64,000 nucleotides of DNA from Actinobacteria bacterium UBA2272 (GTDB lineage: Bacteria > Actinomycetota > Coriobacteriia > Anaerosomatales > Anaerosomataceae). The stretch spans positions 1 to 64,000 of the forward strand of contig DDXA01000004.1 in the NCBI GenBank assembly GCA_002347725.1, written 5' to 3'. How positions within the stretch are numbered: position 1 is the first letter of the stretch; every line of letters starts with the position of its first letter. Of this stretch, positions 19,250 through 28,000 are shown one piece after another. The notes below the pieces were generated by a model that had not been told where the DNA came from, ran no database searches, and saw only the letters and a list, made by a program, of their open reading frames with translations. Made by a program: the position numbers and the translations under genes.

Positions 19250-20203
19250 TCAGAGGGTCACCTCTCCTTCGTAGCCGATGTAGGTCGCATCGTCGGCCAG
19301 ACCGAGGCTCACCGACTCACCGGTGATCATCGTACCGATACCCTCATCGGTGTAGACCTCGAGCAGCAGCGCATGCGGGATCGTCCCGTTGAGGATGTGC
19401 GCCCGCTCGACGCCCCGCCTGAGCGCATGGACACACGCGCCCACCTTGGGGATCATGCCCGAGGCCAGCTCACCGCCGGCGAGTACCGACTCGGCCTCCT
19501 CGAGCGAGAGCGCGCTGATGAGCGACTCCTTGTCGGAGAAGTCCGCGTACAGACCGTCCACGTCGGTGAGGAAGATGACCTTCTCTGCGCCGAGCGCCGA
19601 GGCGATCTCGCCGGCCACAAGGTCGGCGTTGATGTTGAAGCTGCCGCCATCGTCTCCGCTGCCGACCGACGCGATGACAGGGATGAACCCGTCCTCGATA
19701 AGGTTGGTGACGACCGTCGTATCGATGTACGTGATCTCGCCCACACGCCCGAGCCGCTCGTCTTTGACCGTCGCCCGAATGAGGTTGCCGTCATCGCCCG
19801 CGATGCCCACCGCGAGGCGCCCGTGAGCGTTGATCGCCGAGACGAGATCACCGTTCACCTTGCCGACGAGCACCATGCGGACGATCTCCATCGCCTCTGC
19901 CGACGTGACCCGGAGGCCGTCAACGAACTCGACGGGCATGCCGAGGCGGTCCATATACGCGGTGATCTCAGGACCGCCGCCGTGCACGATGACCGGGTTG
20001 ATGCCGACGAGCTTCATGAGCACGATGTCGGCCGCGACGCTGTGCCTGAGCGCCTGATCGGTCATCGCCGCGCCGCCGTACTTGATGACGACCGTCCGGC
20101 CCCAGGCGCGCTTGATCCATGGCAGCGACTCCATGAGGATGGCGGCCTTCCCGAGCATCTCCTCCACGTGATGACCCCCGCTCGCGATCTCCGCTGCGCT
20201 CAT
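19250..20203 (-). CDS. argB: Acetylglutamate kinase
   Basis: Phosphorylates N-acetylglutamate. 317 aa with amino-acid-kinase signatures VVIKYGGAAM, VIVHGGGPEI and NINADLVAGEIA. The length and long N-terminal helix are compatible with the arginine-sensitive hexameric type, so feedback inhibition is plausible but not proven. ATG at 20203 overlaps the argJ stop (ATGA) and follows GGAG. Confidence 0.95.
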   Translation of the reverse strand: MSAAEIASGGHHVEEMLGKAAILMESLPWIKRAWGRTVVIKYGGAAMTDQALRHSVAADIVLMKLVGINPVIVHGGGPEITAYMDRLGMPVEFVDGLRVTSAEAMEIVRMVLVGKVNGDLVSAINAHGRLAVGIAGDDGNLIRATVKDERLGRVGEITYIDTTVVTNLIEDGFIPVIASVGSGDDGGSFNINADLVAGEIASALGAEKVIFLTDVDGLYADFSDKESLISALSLEEAESVLAGGELASGMIPKVGACVHALRRGVERAHILNGTIPHALLLEVYTDEGIGTMITGESVSLGLADDATYIGYEGEVTL

Positions 20204-21423
20204 GACCGGTAATCTCCGTTGATCCGCACGTAGTCGTAACTGAAGTCGCACGTCCACACGGTGGCCTCTCCATCGCCGAGATGCAAGTCGACGAGCACGT
20301 CGATCTCGGGCTCCGCCAACTCGCGGGCGGCTTCGGCTTCATCGAATGCCACCGCGGTACCGTCGGCACAGGTGAGGATGCCCGCCAGCGCGATGTCGAA
20401 ACGCGCGGGGTCCACCTCGGCCCCCGACTTGCCGAGCGCCATGGCGACCCGGCCCCAGTTGGCGTCCTCGCCGAATAGCGCCGTCTTGAACAGCGGCGAG
20501 TTGGCGATGGAGAAGGCGGCGCGCTCGGCGTCGGCCTCGGTCGTCGCGCCCCGCACCGTGACCGCCACGAACTTGGTGGCGCCCTCGCCGTCGCGGACGA
20601 CCATCTGCGCGAGCGCGGTCGTCACCTCGAGGATCGCTGCCGCCACCGCGTCGTACGCGTCCGTTCCCGACACGAGTGGGCCGCCGCCCTCGGCGCCGCT
20701 CGCCATGAGGATGCACGTGTCGTTGGTGGACGTATCCGAGTCTACGGTGATGCGATTGAACGACCGCGCCACGGCCGCGCGCAGGAGCACATCGCACGCT
20801 GCGGGATCGAGTGGTGCGTCGGTCGTGACGAACGCGAGCATAGTGGCCATGTCCGGCTGGATCATCCCGCTACCCTTGGCCATCCCGCCAACCTTGAACG
20901 TGCGGCCCGCGACCTCGACGGCGATGGCGAGCTGCTTCGGGAACGTGTCGGTCGTCATGATCGCCTCGGCCGCGCCATCTCCGGTGGCGCGATCGAGTCC
21001 GGCGACCGCCTCGGCGATGCCGGCGATCACACGATCGACTGGGAGCGGCACGCCGATGACGCCGGTCGAGCAGACGGCGACCTCGCCGGGCGCGCAGCCA
21101 AGCGCACGAGCGGTTGCGGCGGCCATCTCTCGCGCGTCTGAGAGGCCCGGACCGCCGGTACACGCGTTGGCATTGCCCGCGTTGACGACGACGGCGCGCA
21201 GCACCCCGTCGGCCAGGTGCTCGCGCGAGACGATCACCGGCGGCGCCGCGGTTGTACTCGTGGTGAAGACACCGGCAGCGGGGCATGACCTCTCGGCGGC
21301 AACCACGCAGACGTCGCGCTTGCCGGACTTCTTGATGCCCGCACTCACGCCGGCGACCAGGAACCCTGCCGGGGCGACGACGCCACCCTCGGCATGGGAG
21401 AACGCGAACTGACCGTTGCTCAT
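20200..21423 (-). CDS. argJ: Glutamate N-acetyltransferase / ornithine acetyltransferase
   Basis: Recycles the acetyl group from N-acetylornithine to glutamate. 407 aa. The self-cleavage region is seen as KGSGMIQPDMATML, with the conserved Ala-Thr junction that makes the mature alpha and beta chains and the N-terminal Thr nucleophile. VDSDTSTNDTC is the other family signature. Its presence with no argE or argA here indicates the cyclic pathway. ATG at 21423 follows AGAGGGAT. Confidence 0.96.
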   Translation of the reverse strand: MSNGQFAFSHAEGGVVAPAGFLVAGVSAGIKKSGKRDVCVVAAERSCPAAGVFTTSTTAAPPVIVSREHLADGVLRAVVVNAGNANACTGGPGLSDAREMAAATARALGCAPGEVAVCSTGVIGVPLPVDRVIAGIAEAVAGLDRATGDGAAEAIMTTDTFPKQLAIAVEVAGRTFKVGGMAKGSGMIQPDMATMLAFVTTDAPLDPAACDVLLRAAVARSFNRITVDSDTSTNDTCILMASGAEGGGPLVSGTDAYDAVAAAILEVTTALAQMVVRDGEGATKFVAVTVRGATTEADAERAAFSIANSPLFKTALFGEDANWGRVAMALGKSGAEVDPARFDIALAGILTCADGTAVAFDEAEAARELAEPEIDVLVDLHLGDGEATVWTCDFSYDYVRINGDYRS

Positions 21424-21433
21424 CGGATCCCTC

Positions 21434-22474
21434 TCACACGACCGGGACGGGCATGTCGAGCCCGGCGGTCTCGTCGTAGCCGAGCACGATGTTGGCGCAC
21501 TGGACGGCCTGGCCGGCCGTGCCTTTGACCAGGTTGTCGATGGCACAGGTGACGACAAGCGTGCCCGACGACTGATCGAGCGCCACGCCGATGTGTGCCC
21601 GGTTCGAGCCTCTCACATGCGCGGTGGCCGGCTGGACACCCGGCTGGCAGACCGTCACGAACGGCTCGGATGCGTACGCGTCGGCGTACGCGGTGTACGC
21701 CTCCTCGGGCAGGAGTCCGGGCTCCACCTCGAGATACACCGTGGACAGCAGGCCGCGGTCCAGAGGCGCGAGGTGCGGCGTGAACACGACCGACGGCGTC
21801 TGCAGGCCGAGGTCCGCGAGCCCCTGCACGATCTCGGGAGTGTGCCGGTGCGAACCGACCTTGTAGGCCGCAACCGACTCGGTAGCGTTCACGAAATGGG
21901 TGACGGGTCCCGGCGTACGACCGGCGCCCGAGACACCGGAGATCGCGTCGACGATGACGCGGCCCGAGATGACGAAGTCCGCCCGGACCGCGGGCGCCGC
22001 AGCGAGCAGCGTGGCGGTCGGATAGCAGCCGGGACATGCGACGAGCCGGGTGCCGGGCAGCGCGACACGCCACAGCTCCGGCAGGCCATAGACAGCCTCA
22101 TCGATGAGCCCGGGAGCGGTATGCGGGGTGCCATACCAGGCCGTGAACAGCTCCGGGTCGCGCAGCCGGAAGTCCGCGGAAGCGTCGATCACCGTCATGC
22201 CGGCGTCGAGCAGCGCTGGCGCCAGGGCCATCGCGGCGGTATGGGGCACGGCGAGGAACGCGATCTCGGCCCTCGAGGCCACGACCACGCTGGTGTCGTG
22301 CGGTGAGTAGACAAGGTCGCACATCGCAAGCGCCGGGTAGAGCTCGCGCACCGGACGACCCTCATCCTGGCCCGACGTCACGCACGCGAGCTCGAAGGAC
22401 GGGTGGCCAAGGAGCAGCCGCGTAAGCTCGGCTCCCGCGTAGCCCGCTGCGCCGACGACGGCGGCCCGTGTCAT
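21434..22474 (-). CDS. argC: N-acetyl-gamma-glutamyl-phosphate reductase
   Basis: NADPH-dependent reductase, 346 aa, first gene of the arginine operon. The Rossmann start AVVGAAGYAGAELTRLL and the catalytic cysteine in ACPGCYPTA are visible. ATG at 22474 follows GGGAGGG at good spacing and matches the family N-terminus; longer in-frame starts would run into the promoter. Confidence 0.96.
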   Translation of the reverse strand: MTRAAVVGAAGYAGAELTRLLLGHPSFELACVTSGQDEGRPVRELYPALAMCDLVYSPHDTSVVVASRAEIAFLAVPHTAAMALAPALLDAGMTVIDASADFRLRDPELFTAWYGTPHTAPGLIDEAVYGLPELWRVALPGTRLVACPGCYPTATLLAAAPAVRADFVISGRVIVDAISGVSGAGRTPGPVTHFVNATESVAAYKVGSHRHTPEIVQGLADLGLQTPSVVFTPHLAPLDRGLLSTVYLEVEPGLLPEEAYTAYADAYASEPFVTVCQPGVQPATAHVRGSNRAHIGVALDQSSGTLVVTCAIDNLVKGTAGQAVQCANIVLGYDETAGLDMPVPVV

Positions 22475-22507
22475 AGTGATGCCCTCCCGATGTCGATTGG
22501 AGACGCG

Positions 22508-22536
22508 ACTATACACCGAGAGCGCATCATGGTCAA
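22508..22536 (-). promoter_or_regulatory. Promoter of the arginine operon
   Basis: On the minus strand, -35 TTGACC (complement of 22531-22536), a 17-base spacer, and -10 TATAGT (complement of 22508-22513), about 34 bases ahead of the argC ATG. The upstream stretch 22537-22611 is markedly AT-rich for this genome and includes the palindrome GATATATATC and GAATGATGAATA. These resemble half-sites of ARG boxes, so ArgR may bind there, but no full consensus box is present. Confidence 0.72.
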
Positions 22537-22628
22537 CCCAGTATTCATCATTCCGATATATATCAAGCAATATAGCCGCTTCGACACTTCAACAGCTATG
22601 CATGATACACGGTGCACGTCCCGCTACC

Positions 22629-25070
22629 CTACGAACGCACCTCCCCGTTCACCGCGCCGCATACCTTGCGGACGAGCTTATCGTACGCGGGCCGAACATC
22701 CTCATCGGCGAGCGTGCGATCGGGCGCCCGGTACACGAGCGAGAACGCAAGGCTCTTCTTGCCCACCGGCAGGCGACGTGCGTCGCCGGGCGCGCCCGGC
22801 GCATCGCGATACACGTCGAACAGGCGCACCGACTCCAGGAGGTTGCCGCCCGCGCTTCTGAGAGCCGAGGTGACCCGCTCGGCTGTGACCGCCTCATCGA
22901 CCACGAGAGCGATATCGAGGGTGACCGCCGGGAACCGTGGGACGTCGCGGTAGAGGATCGATGCGCGGGCGGCAGCTTTGAGCAGCGCCGCGACCGAGAT
23001 CTCGAACAGCACGACCGGTCCTGTGACCTGGAACGCGTCGAGCACGTCCGGGGCCGCTTCGCCGAGCCACCCGACTACGTCACCCGCGACGATCACATCG
23101 GCGCTCCGGCCGGGCTGGAGCCACCCTCGCACCGACTCGCGAACCTGCCAGCGATCGGCGTGCAGGGCCTCCATCACCGTCTCGAGCACGCCCTTGCCGT
23201 CGAAGAAATCGAGTATGCCGCCCGGACTGTTCCACCCCGGACGTGACCACGATCCGGTGAGCGCACCGGCCAGCATGAGCCGCTCCTTGGGCTGCTTGCG
23301 GCCCTGGGCCGTGAGGAATGCGGTGCCCATCTCGTAGAGGTGGACATCGGGAACCCCGCGACGCTGGTTGTACGAGACCGCCCTCAGCAGACTCGGTACG
23401 AGCGTCCACCGCATGACCGCCTGCTCCTCGGACATGGGGTTGATGAGCTCGACGAGCGTCTCGTCGGACGCCAGATCCCACGACAGGCGCGCGAGGTCCG
23501 CAGGGTCGCCGAAGGAGTAGCCGATGTGCTCGTCGAGACCGGCCGCGCGAAGCGTCGCGGCGATGCGCGCCCGCGTGCGCTGTGAAGGCGTGCGCCCCCC
23601 GATGCGCTCGCGCCCGCCCGGGCGAGTGGACGTGATGTTCTCCAGACCGTGCAGACGGGCGACCTCCTCGACGAGGTCGATCTCGCGCTCGAGGTCCGGC
23701 CGGAAGCTCGGAACCGTCACACGGAGGGCGCCGTCGGCTGCGACCACTCCCAGGCCAAGCGGTTCGAGCAGCGCCACGACATCGGCCGACGCAAGCGCGG
23801 TGCCGAGTATCGTGTTGACACGGTCGACGCGGAGTGTCAGTTCCGGCAGCGGCTTCTCGCCGGGATAGGCGTCCACGATACCGGGCGCCACCACACCGCC
23901 CGCCACCTCGGCGATGAGCGCGGCTGCGCGGTCGGAGGCACGGGCCGCCAGATCGGGGTCCACTCCCCGCTCGAAGCGCAGGGACGACTCGGAGATAAGG
24001 CCGAGCCGCCGGCTCGTGCGGCTGATCGAGCGCGGGTCGAAGCACGCGGACTCGAGCAGGATGTCGGCGGTGTCGTCCGAGACCTCGGTGGACTCGCCGC
24101 CCATGACGCCGGCGAGCGCCACGGGGCCCGAGCCGTCACAGATGAGCAGCGTGTCGCCGGCAAGACCGCGATCCTGCCCGTCAAGCGTGCGGATCGTCTC
24201 GCCAGGGGCGGCGGGACGGACCGTGATCGTGGCCGCGCCATCCGCCGTAGCAAGCTTTCCGAGGTCGAACGCGTGCAACGGCTGGCCGAGTTCGTACATC
24301 ACGTAGTTGGTGACGTCCACGACGTTGTTGACCGGCCGCGTACCGGCTGCGCTGATGCGCTCGACGAGCCAGTCGGGCGACGGCCCGATCTTCACGCCGC
24401 GAATCACGCGCGCGGTGTACCGGGAGCACAGGTCGGCATCGGCGATGACGACCCGGACTGCGCCGGAAGCCGGTTCGCCAGACTCGGACGGGCTACCGGA
24501 GGGCGTCTCGAAGTCCGCACCGATGACGGCCGCGACCTCGCGCGCCACACCGAGCATCGAGAGGCAGTCGGGCCGGTTGGGCGTGACCTCGAGTTCGAGA
24601 ACGGTGTCGGCAAGGCCCGCGTACTCGGCGTACGACGCGCCCACAGGCGCGGTAGACGGCAAGATGAGCAGTCCGCTGGCGTCTCCACCCACGCCGAGTT
24701 CGGTCGGCGAGCACATCATGCCCTGCGACTCGAGACCCCGGAGCCTGGCCCGCTTGATGGTGAGGCCTCCCGGAAGCGTCGCTCCCACGCACGCCACCGG
24801 CACGCGGTCGCCTGCCTCGAAGTTGGTGGCACCGCAGACGATCTTCAGCGGCTCGGCCGCCCCGATATCCACCGAGCAGTACGAGAGCTTGTCGGCATCC
24901 GGGTGCTGCTCTTTGGTGAGCACGCGACCGATGACGACGCCCTCGAGCATGGCGCCGAGCGCGTGGACCGCCTCAACCTTCGTGCCGGTCATGTCGAGAC
25001 GGTCGCACAGGTCCTCGACCGGCATCGTGACGTCCACGAGATCCTTCAACCACTTGAGCGATACACGCAT
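22629..25070 (-). CDS. pheT: Phenylalanyl-tRNA synthetase, beta subunit
   Basis: Large subunit of the alpha2-beta2 PheRS, 813 aa. It has the EMAP/tRNA-binding domain near residues 40-150 (GVVIGRVLTKEQHPDADKL), the B3/B4 editing domain, the B5 domain, the catalytic-like core and a C-terminal ferredoxin-fold anticodon-binding domain (RVTSALRSAGGNLLESVRLF). ATG at 25070 gives the standard MRVSLKWLKDLV start and follows AGGAAGGA. It is 28 bases downstream of pheS under the same T-box. Confidence 0.97.
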   Translation of the reverse strand: MRVSLKWLKDLVDVTMPVEDLCDRLDMTGTKVEAVHALGAMLEGVVIGRVLTKEQHPDADKLSYCSVDIGAAEPLKIVCGATNFEAGDRVPVACVGATLPGGLTIKRARLRGLESQGMMCSPTELGVGGDASGLLILPSTAPVGASYAEYAGLADTVLELEVTPNRPDCLSMLGVAREVAAVIGADFETPSGSPSESGEPASGAVRVVIADADLCSRYTARVIRGVKIGPSPDWLVERISAAGTRPVNNVVDVTNYVMYELGQPLHAFDLGKLATADGAATITVRPAAPGETIRTLDGQDRGLAGDTLLICDGSGPVALAGVMGGESTEVSDDTADILLESACFDPRSISRTSRRLGLISESSLRFERGVDPDLAARASDRAAALIAEVAGGVVAPGIVDAYPGEKPLPELTLRVDRVNTILGTALASADVVALLEPLGLGVVAADGALRVTVPSFRPDLEREIDLVEEVARLHGLENITSTRPGGRERIGGRTPSQRTRARIAATLRAAGLDEHIGYSFGDPADLARLSWDLASDETLVELINPMSEEQAVMRWTLVPSLLRAVSYNQRRGVPDVHLYEMGTAFLTAQGRKQPKERLMLAGALTGSWSRPGWNSPGGILDFFDGKGVLETVMEALHADRWQVRESVRGWLQPGRSADVIVAGDVVGWLGEAAPDVLDAFQVTGPVVLFEISVAALLKAAARASILYRDVPRFPAVTLDIALVVDEAVTAERVTSALRSAGGNLLESVRLFDVYRDAPGAPGDARRLPVGKKSLAFSLVYRAPDRTLADEDVRPAYDKLVRKVCGAVNGEVRS

Positions 25071-25098
25071 CGCGAGTCCTTCCTGGTCCGACGGGCAT

Positions 25099-26160
25099 CT
25101 AGAACTGGTGCATGAACCGGGTGTCTCCCTCGACGAACAGACGCAGGTCGGGAACCCCGTACTTGAGACCGGCGATCCGCTCGGCACCCATGCCGAAGGC
25201 GAACCCGGTGTAGCGCTCCGGGTCGATACCGACATGGCCGAAGACGTTGGGATCGACCATCCCGCAACCGAGGATCTCGAGCCACCCTTCGCCACCGCAG
25301 GAGCGACACCCCTCGCCGCCACAGATGGCGCACGATACGTCCACTTCGGCCGAGGGCTCGGTGAACGGGAAGAAGTGCGGCCGCAGCCGCACACGCCGTT
25401 CCGGGCCAAACATCTGGTGGACGAAGTGCTCGAGCGTCCCTTTGAGGTCGCCGAACGTGATGCCCTCATCGACCACGAGCCCCTCGATCTGCGTGAACTG
25501 CGGCAGGTGGCTGGGGTCGGCCACATCGCGGCGATAGACCTTGCCCGGCGCAAGCACGTAGATGGGCGGCTTCTGCGCCTCCATCACGTGCACCTGCACG
25601 GGGCTCGTGTGGGTGCGCAACAACACGTCGCTCTCGCCCTCCACCACCGCACGATCGCCGGACAGGTCGCGCACGTAGAACGTGTCCTGCAGCGCGCGCG
25701 CCGGGTGATCGGGCGGATGGTTGAGCGCAGTGAAGTTGTAGTAGTCGAGTTCGATCTCCGGGCCCTCGGCGATCTGATAGCCGAGTCCGGCGAAGATCTC
25801 CACGATCTCGTCGACGATCTCGTGGAGCACGTGTTGCCTGCCGACCGGCCAACGGCGACCCGGGAGCGTCACGTCCACCGCCTCGGCTGCGATCCTGCCC
25901 TCGCGGGCGGCCCCGTCAAGCGCCGCCTTCTTGGCCTCGAGCGCGGACTCGACTGCCGTCCGCACCTCGTTGGAGACCCGACCGACCTCCGGTCGCTCCT
26001 CGTGCGACAGCGCGCCGAGGCCCCGGAGGATGGCGGTGAGCGACCCCTTCTTCCCGAGATATCCGACACGAGTGGCCTCGAGTGCCTCTGACGTGCTCGC
26101 AGCCTCCACGGCTGCCAGCGCCTCGGTCTCGAGGGCGCGCAGGTCATCGATGATCGTCAT
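25099..26160 (-). CDS. pheS: Phenylalanyl-tRNA synthetase, alpha subunit
   Basis: Catalytic subunit of PheRS, 353 aa. An N-terminal coiled coil with GYLGKKGSL is followed by class II motifs 2 and 3: LLRTHTSPVQVH and FAFGMGAERIAGLKYG. A CxxC-type insert, CAICGGEGCRSCGGEGW, precedes LEILGCGMVDP; such zinc-binding inserts are common in bacterial PheS. Transcription is expected to depend on the upstream T-box sensing uncharged tRNA-Phe. Confidence 0.97.
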   Translation of the reverse strand: MTIIDDLRALETEALAAVEAASTSEALEATRVGYLGKKGSLTAILRGLGALSHEERPEVGRVSNEVRTAVESALEAKKAALDGAAREGRIAAEAVDVTLPGRRWPVGRQHVLHEIVDEIVEIFAGLGYQIAEGPEIELDYYNFTALNHPPDHPARALQDTFYVRDLSGDRAVVEGESDVLLRTHTSPVQVHVMEAQKPPIYVLAPGKVYRRDVADPSHLPQFTQIEGLVVDEGITFGDLKGTLEHFVHQMFGPERRVRLRPHFFPFTEPSAEVDVSCAICGGEGCRSCGGEGWLEILGCGMVDPNVFGHVGIDPERYTGFAFGMGAERIAGLKYGVPDLRLFVEGDTRFMHQF

Positions 26161-26186
26161 GCCGCCTCACTTCCTATCCTCACACG

Positions 26187-26507
26187 AAAAGGGAGCCGCT
26201 CCATCCCTGCATATCACAAGGACGGGAACGGCTCCCGCGGTACCACCTTGTTTGGCCGAGACCTCCGGCCCTCTCACTCCGCAGCCGTTGCGACACGGCC
26301 GTGGACCGGATCATCGATCCGGCTGCCCGGTAACGGGGGCTCCGGCTTCCCTACTGCGGCCACATCGGCCGGTTCAGGTCGCGGCTGATGGAGTGAACCG
26401 TGACGCCACCGCCCGGGGTCGTCCCAGTCTCGCGACCCCTCCCTGGCGAGCGGACACTTCATGCGCCACGCCTCTCCGTCATCGCCTCGTGTGCGATTGA
26501 GACGACA
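26187..26507 (-). promoter_or_regulatory. T-box riboswitch, tRNA-Phe responsive (pheST leader)
   Basis: The minus strand carries the T-box core AAGGTGGTACCGCGG (complement of 26235-26249). Directly after it is a terminator hairpin: GGGAGCCGTTCC pairs with GGAGCGGCTCCC (complement of 26191-26236) and is followed by TTTT. Upstream, stem I has a kink-turn-like GATGACGGAG facing CTCCATC. The specifier loop between reads GGTTCAC, where TTC (complement of 26395-26397) is a Phe codon followed by a purine. The specifier matches the downstream pheST genes. A possible -10 (TAGACT, complement of 26507-26512) lies at the start; no good -35 was found. Confidence 0.93.
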
Positions 26508-26515
26508 GTCTAGCA

Positions 26516-26911
26516 TCATGGTGCCGAGGCGACCAGACGACCCGCAAGCCGCCCGGTGGGTACGACCAGCACCACGGTGCCGACCACAGCTTCCGGATCG
26601 ACCGGCTCGAAGTCGACCGAGCCGTTGGCGTCTCCCCGCGTCCGGATCCTGCCGTCACGCAAGAGCGCCGCCACGCGGTGGACGACAACGCTGCCCCTGT
26701 GCTCGAAGACCGCAAGCTCACTCGCACGCGGCATCGCACCGTACCTGCGGTAGACGATCACGTCACCCGGATGGAGCGACGGCATCATTGACCCGCCCTC
26801 CACGTACAGCACGCCATGACACCACGCGCACGCCAGCATCACCAGCCCGAGCGTGAGCCCGAGCCCGCGACGCAACCGCGCATACGGCGCGTCAGTGGGC
26901 TTGTTCGACAT
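26516..26911 (-). CDS. SipW-type (ER-type) signal peptidase I
   Basis: 131 aa membrane signal peptidase, shorter than standard LepB. One membrane segment at about residues 16-36 is followed by GGSMMPSLHPGD with the catalytic Ser41. The general base appears to be His78 in VVVHRV instead of Lys, the hallmark of the ER/SipW type, and GDAN (Asp94) follows. B. subtilis SipW processes TasA and TapA. The ATG lies inside the last codons of the upstream CalY-like gene (20-base overlap), whose product carries a SipW-type signal, so enzyme and substrate are coupled. Confidence 0.85.
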   Translation of the reverse strand: MSNKPTDAPYARLRRGLGLTLGLVMLACAWCHGVLYVEGGSMMPSLHPGDVIVYRRYGAMPRASELAVFEHRGSVVVHRVAALLRDGRIRTRGDANGSVDFEPVDPEAVVGTVVLVVPTGRLAGRLVASAP

Positions 26912-27374
26912 CGACGTACAGGGAAGCCCGGACGTAGTCGCCCTGGAGATCGTTGCCTGCCTCGGCCGGCAGCCCGATCGCGTAGGTGACCCGCGCCGTC
27001 TGGCCCGGCGCCACCCGGATAGGCAGCGTCCGCATGGTGGCCAGTGGTCCGTCGTACACCTGTGTGCCGTCGCACGTGACACGACAGGCAAGGGCGTTCC
27101 ACAGGTCCGTATACCCGGCCTTTTTGGCGACGGTCGTGACCGCGTCGAACCCGAGAACGCCCGTGTTCTTCACGTCAACGGTCCGCGTGATGGTCTCACC
27201 GGGCGCAACGGGCCCCACGGTCAGCGCTGCCTCGGCAGGCTCGACGGTGAGCGCTACCGTCCCTGCGGTGATGACGTTGTCCTTGATCTCTGTCTGAGCA
27301 GTGAAGTATGCGCGTGCGCCTCCCGCCGACAGGACCGTGGCCACAAGCGCCGTCGCAACAAGCAGTCGCTTCAT
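26892..27374 (-). CDS. CalY/TasA-like secreted protein with SipW-dependent signal peptide
   Basis: 160 aa. The N-terminus MKRLLVATALVATVLSAGG followed by ARAYFTA matches the SipW-dependent signal-peptide class. The mature part begins with FTAQTEIKDNVITAGTVALTV, as in camelysin/TasA family proteins, and continues as a beta-rich DUF11-like region (PGETITRTVDVKNTGVLGF). Known relatives form biofilm matrix fibres or are surface proteases of doubtful activity; fibre formation here is inference. A strong GGAGGAG lies just before the ATG. The next gene is the matching signal peptidase. Confidence 0.78.
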   Translation of the reverse strand: MKRLLVATALVATVLSAGGARAYFTAQTEIKDNVITAGTVALTVEPAEAALTVGPVAPGETITRTVDVKNTGVLGFDAVTTVAKKAGYTDLWNALACRVTCDGTQVYDGPLATMRTLPIRVAPGQTARVTYAIGLPAEAGNDLQGDYVRASLYVDVEQAH

Positions 27375-27526
27375 GTCTCCTCCTCACATCGTGTGCCGCC
27401 GAGGGGAGACGGCGTTTCCGATTCTGGCCGCGGGGCCCCGCGACGGACATCATGGCGGGTGCGGCTTACCCGCACCGAAACGGGTTGTGGGCCACGGCCT
27501 AATCGCGCCGGCGGCGCCCGGACGCA
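27375..27526 (-). other. Structured 5' region of the calY-sipW transcript
   Basis: No gene. The minus strand contains several potential hairpins: GGTGCGG paired with CCGCACC (27455-27480 area), the palindrome GCGGGGCCCCGC (near 27430-27443) and CGCCG/CGGCG just before the ribosome binding site. A regulatory RNA is possible, but the sequence does not match a riboswitch class I can name, and I found no clear promoter. Confidence 0.35.
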
Positions 27527-27583
27527 CGAAGACCCCGCACACAGCGAGGTCTTCGGGGATACGTGCGAGCGCCGGGCGCTCGC
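27527..27583 (-). terminator. Terminator region after rplT
   Basis: Two hairpins lie downstream of the rplT stop on the minus strand: CGAGCGCC/GGCGCTCG (27567-27583, one-base loop) and a second with 8-bp arms, 27527-27534 and 27548-27555. Neither has a clear T run, but they fill the gap before calY and probably end the infC-rpmI-rplT transcript. Confidence 0.5.
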
Positions 27584-27604
27584 TATCGATCGGATTCGGG
27601 AACC

Positions 27605-27964
27605 TTACGCGGCCTGGGCCTGCTTGGCGACCTCGGCCAACTTCGCGAACGCCGCGGGGTCGTTGACGGCCATATCCGCAAGGATCTTGCGGTCGACCAC
27701 GACACCGGCCTTCTTGAGGCCGTTCATGAACACCGAGTACGACAGACCGTGGAGGCGCGCCGCAGCGTTTATGCGGGTGATCCACAGGCGGCGGATCTCG
27801 CGCTTCTTGTTGCGGCGATCGCGGTATGCGTACTGCAGCGAGTGCTGCACCTGCTCCTTGGCACTCTTGTAGCGACGGCTACGGTCGCCATAGTACCCCT
27901 TCGCCTGCGCGAGAACGGTACGGCGCTTCTTCTTGGCGGTGACTGCACGCTTCACCCTGGGCAT
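27605..27964 (-). CDS. rplT: 50S ribosomal protein L20
   Basis: 119 aa, very basic, with the typical start MPRVKRAVTAKKKRRTVL, then AKGYYGDRSRRYKSAKEQV and RLWITRINAAARLHGLSYS. L20 is needed for early 50S assembly, and in several bacteria it represses its own operon by binding the leader mRNA. Last gene of infC-rpmI-rplT. Confidence 0.98.
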   Translation of the reverse strand: MPRVKRAVTAKKKRRTVLAQAKGYYGDRSRRYKSAKEQVQHSLQYAYRDRRNKKREIRRLWITRINAAARLHGLSYSVFMNGLKKAGVVVDRKILADMAVNDPAAFAKLAEVAKQAQAA

Positions 27965-28000
27965 CTTCGATCACTCCTTGGAGAACGGGCGAGCTTCGGT

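Noticed and set aside
27375..27526. Cyclic di-GMP or other named riboswitch before calY
   Set aside because: Hairpins are present but the conserved cores of the classes I know are not; kept only as an unassigned structured leader.
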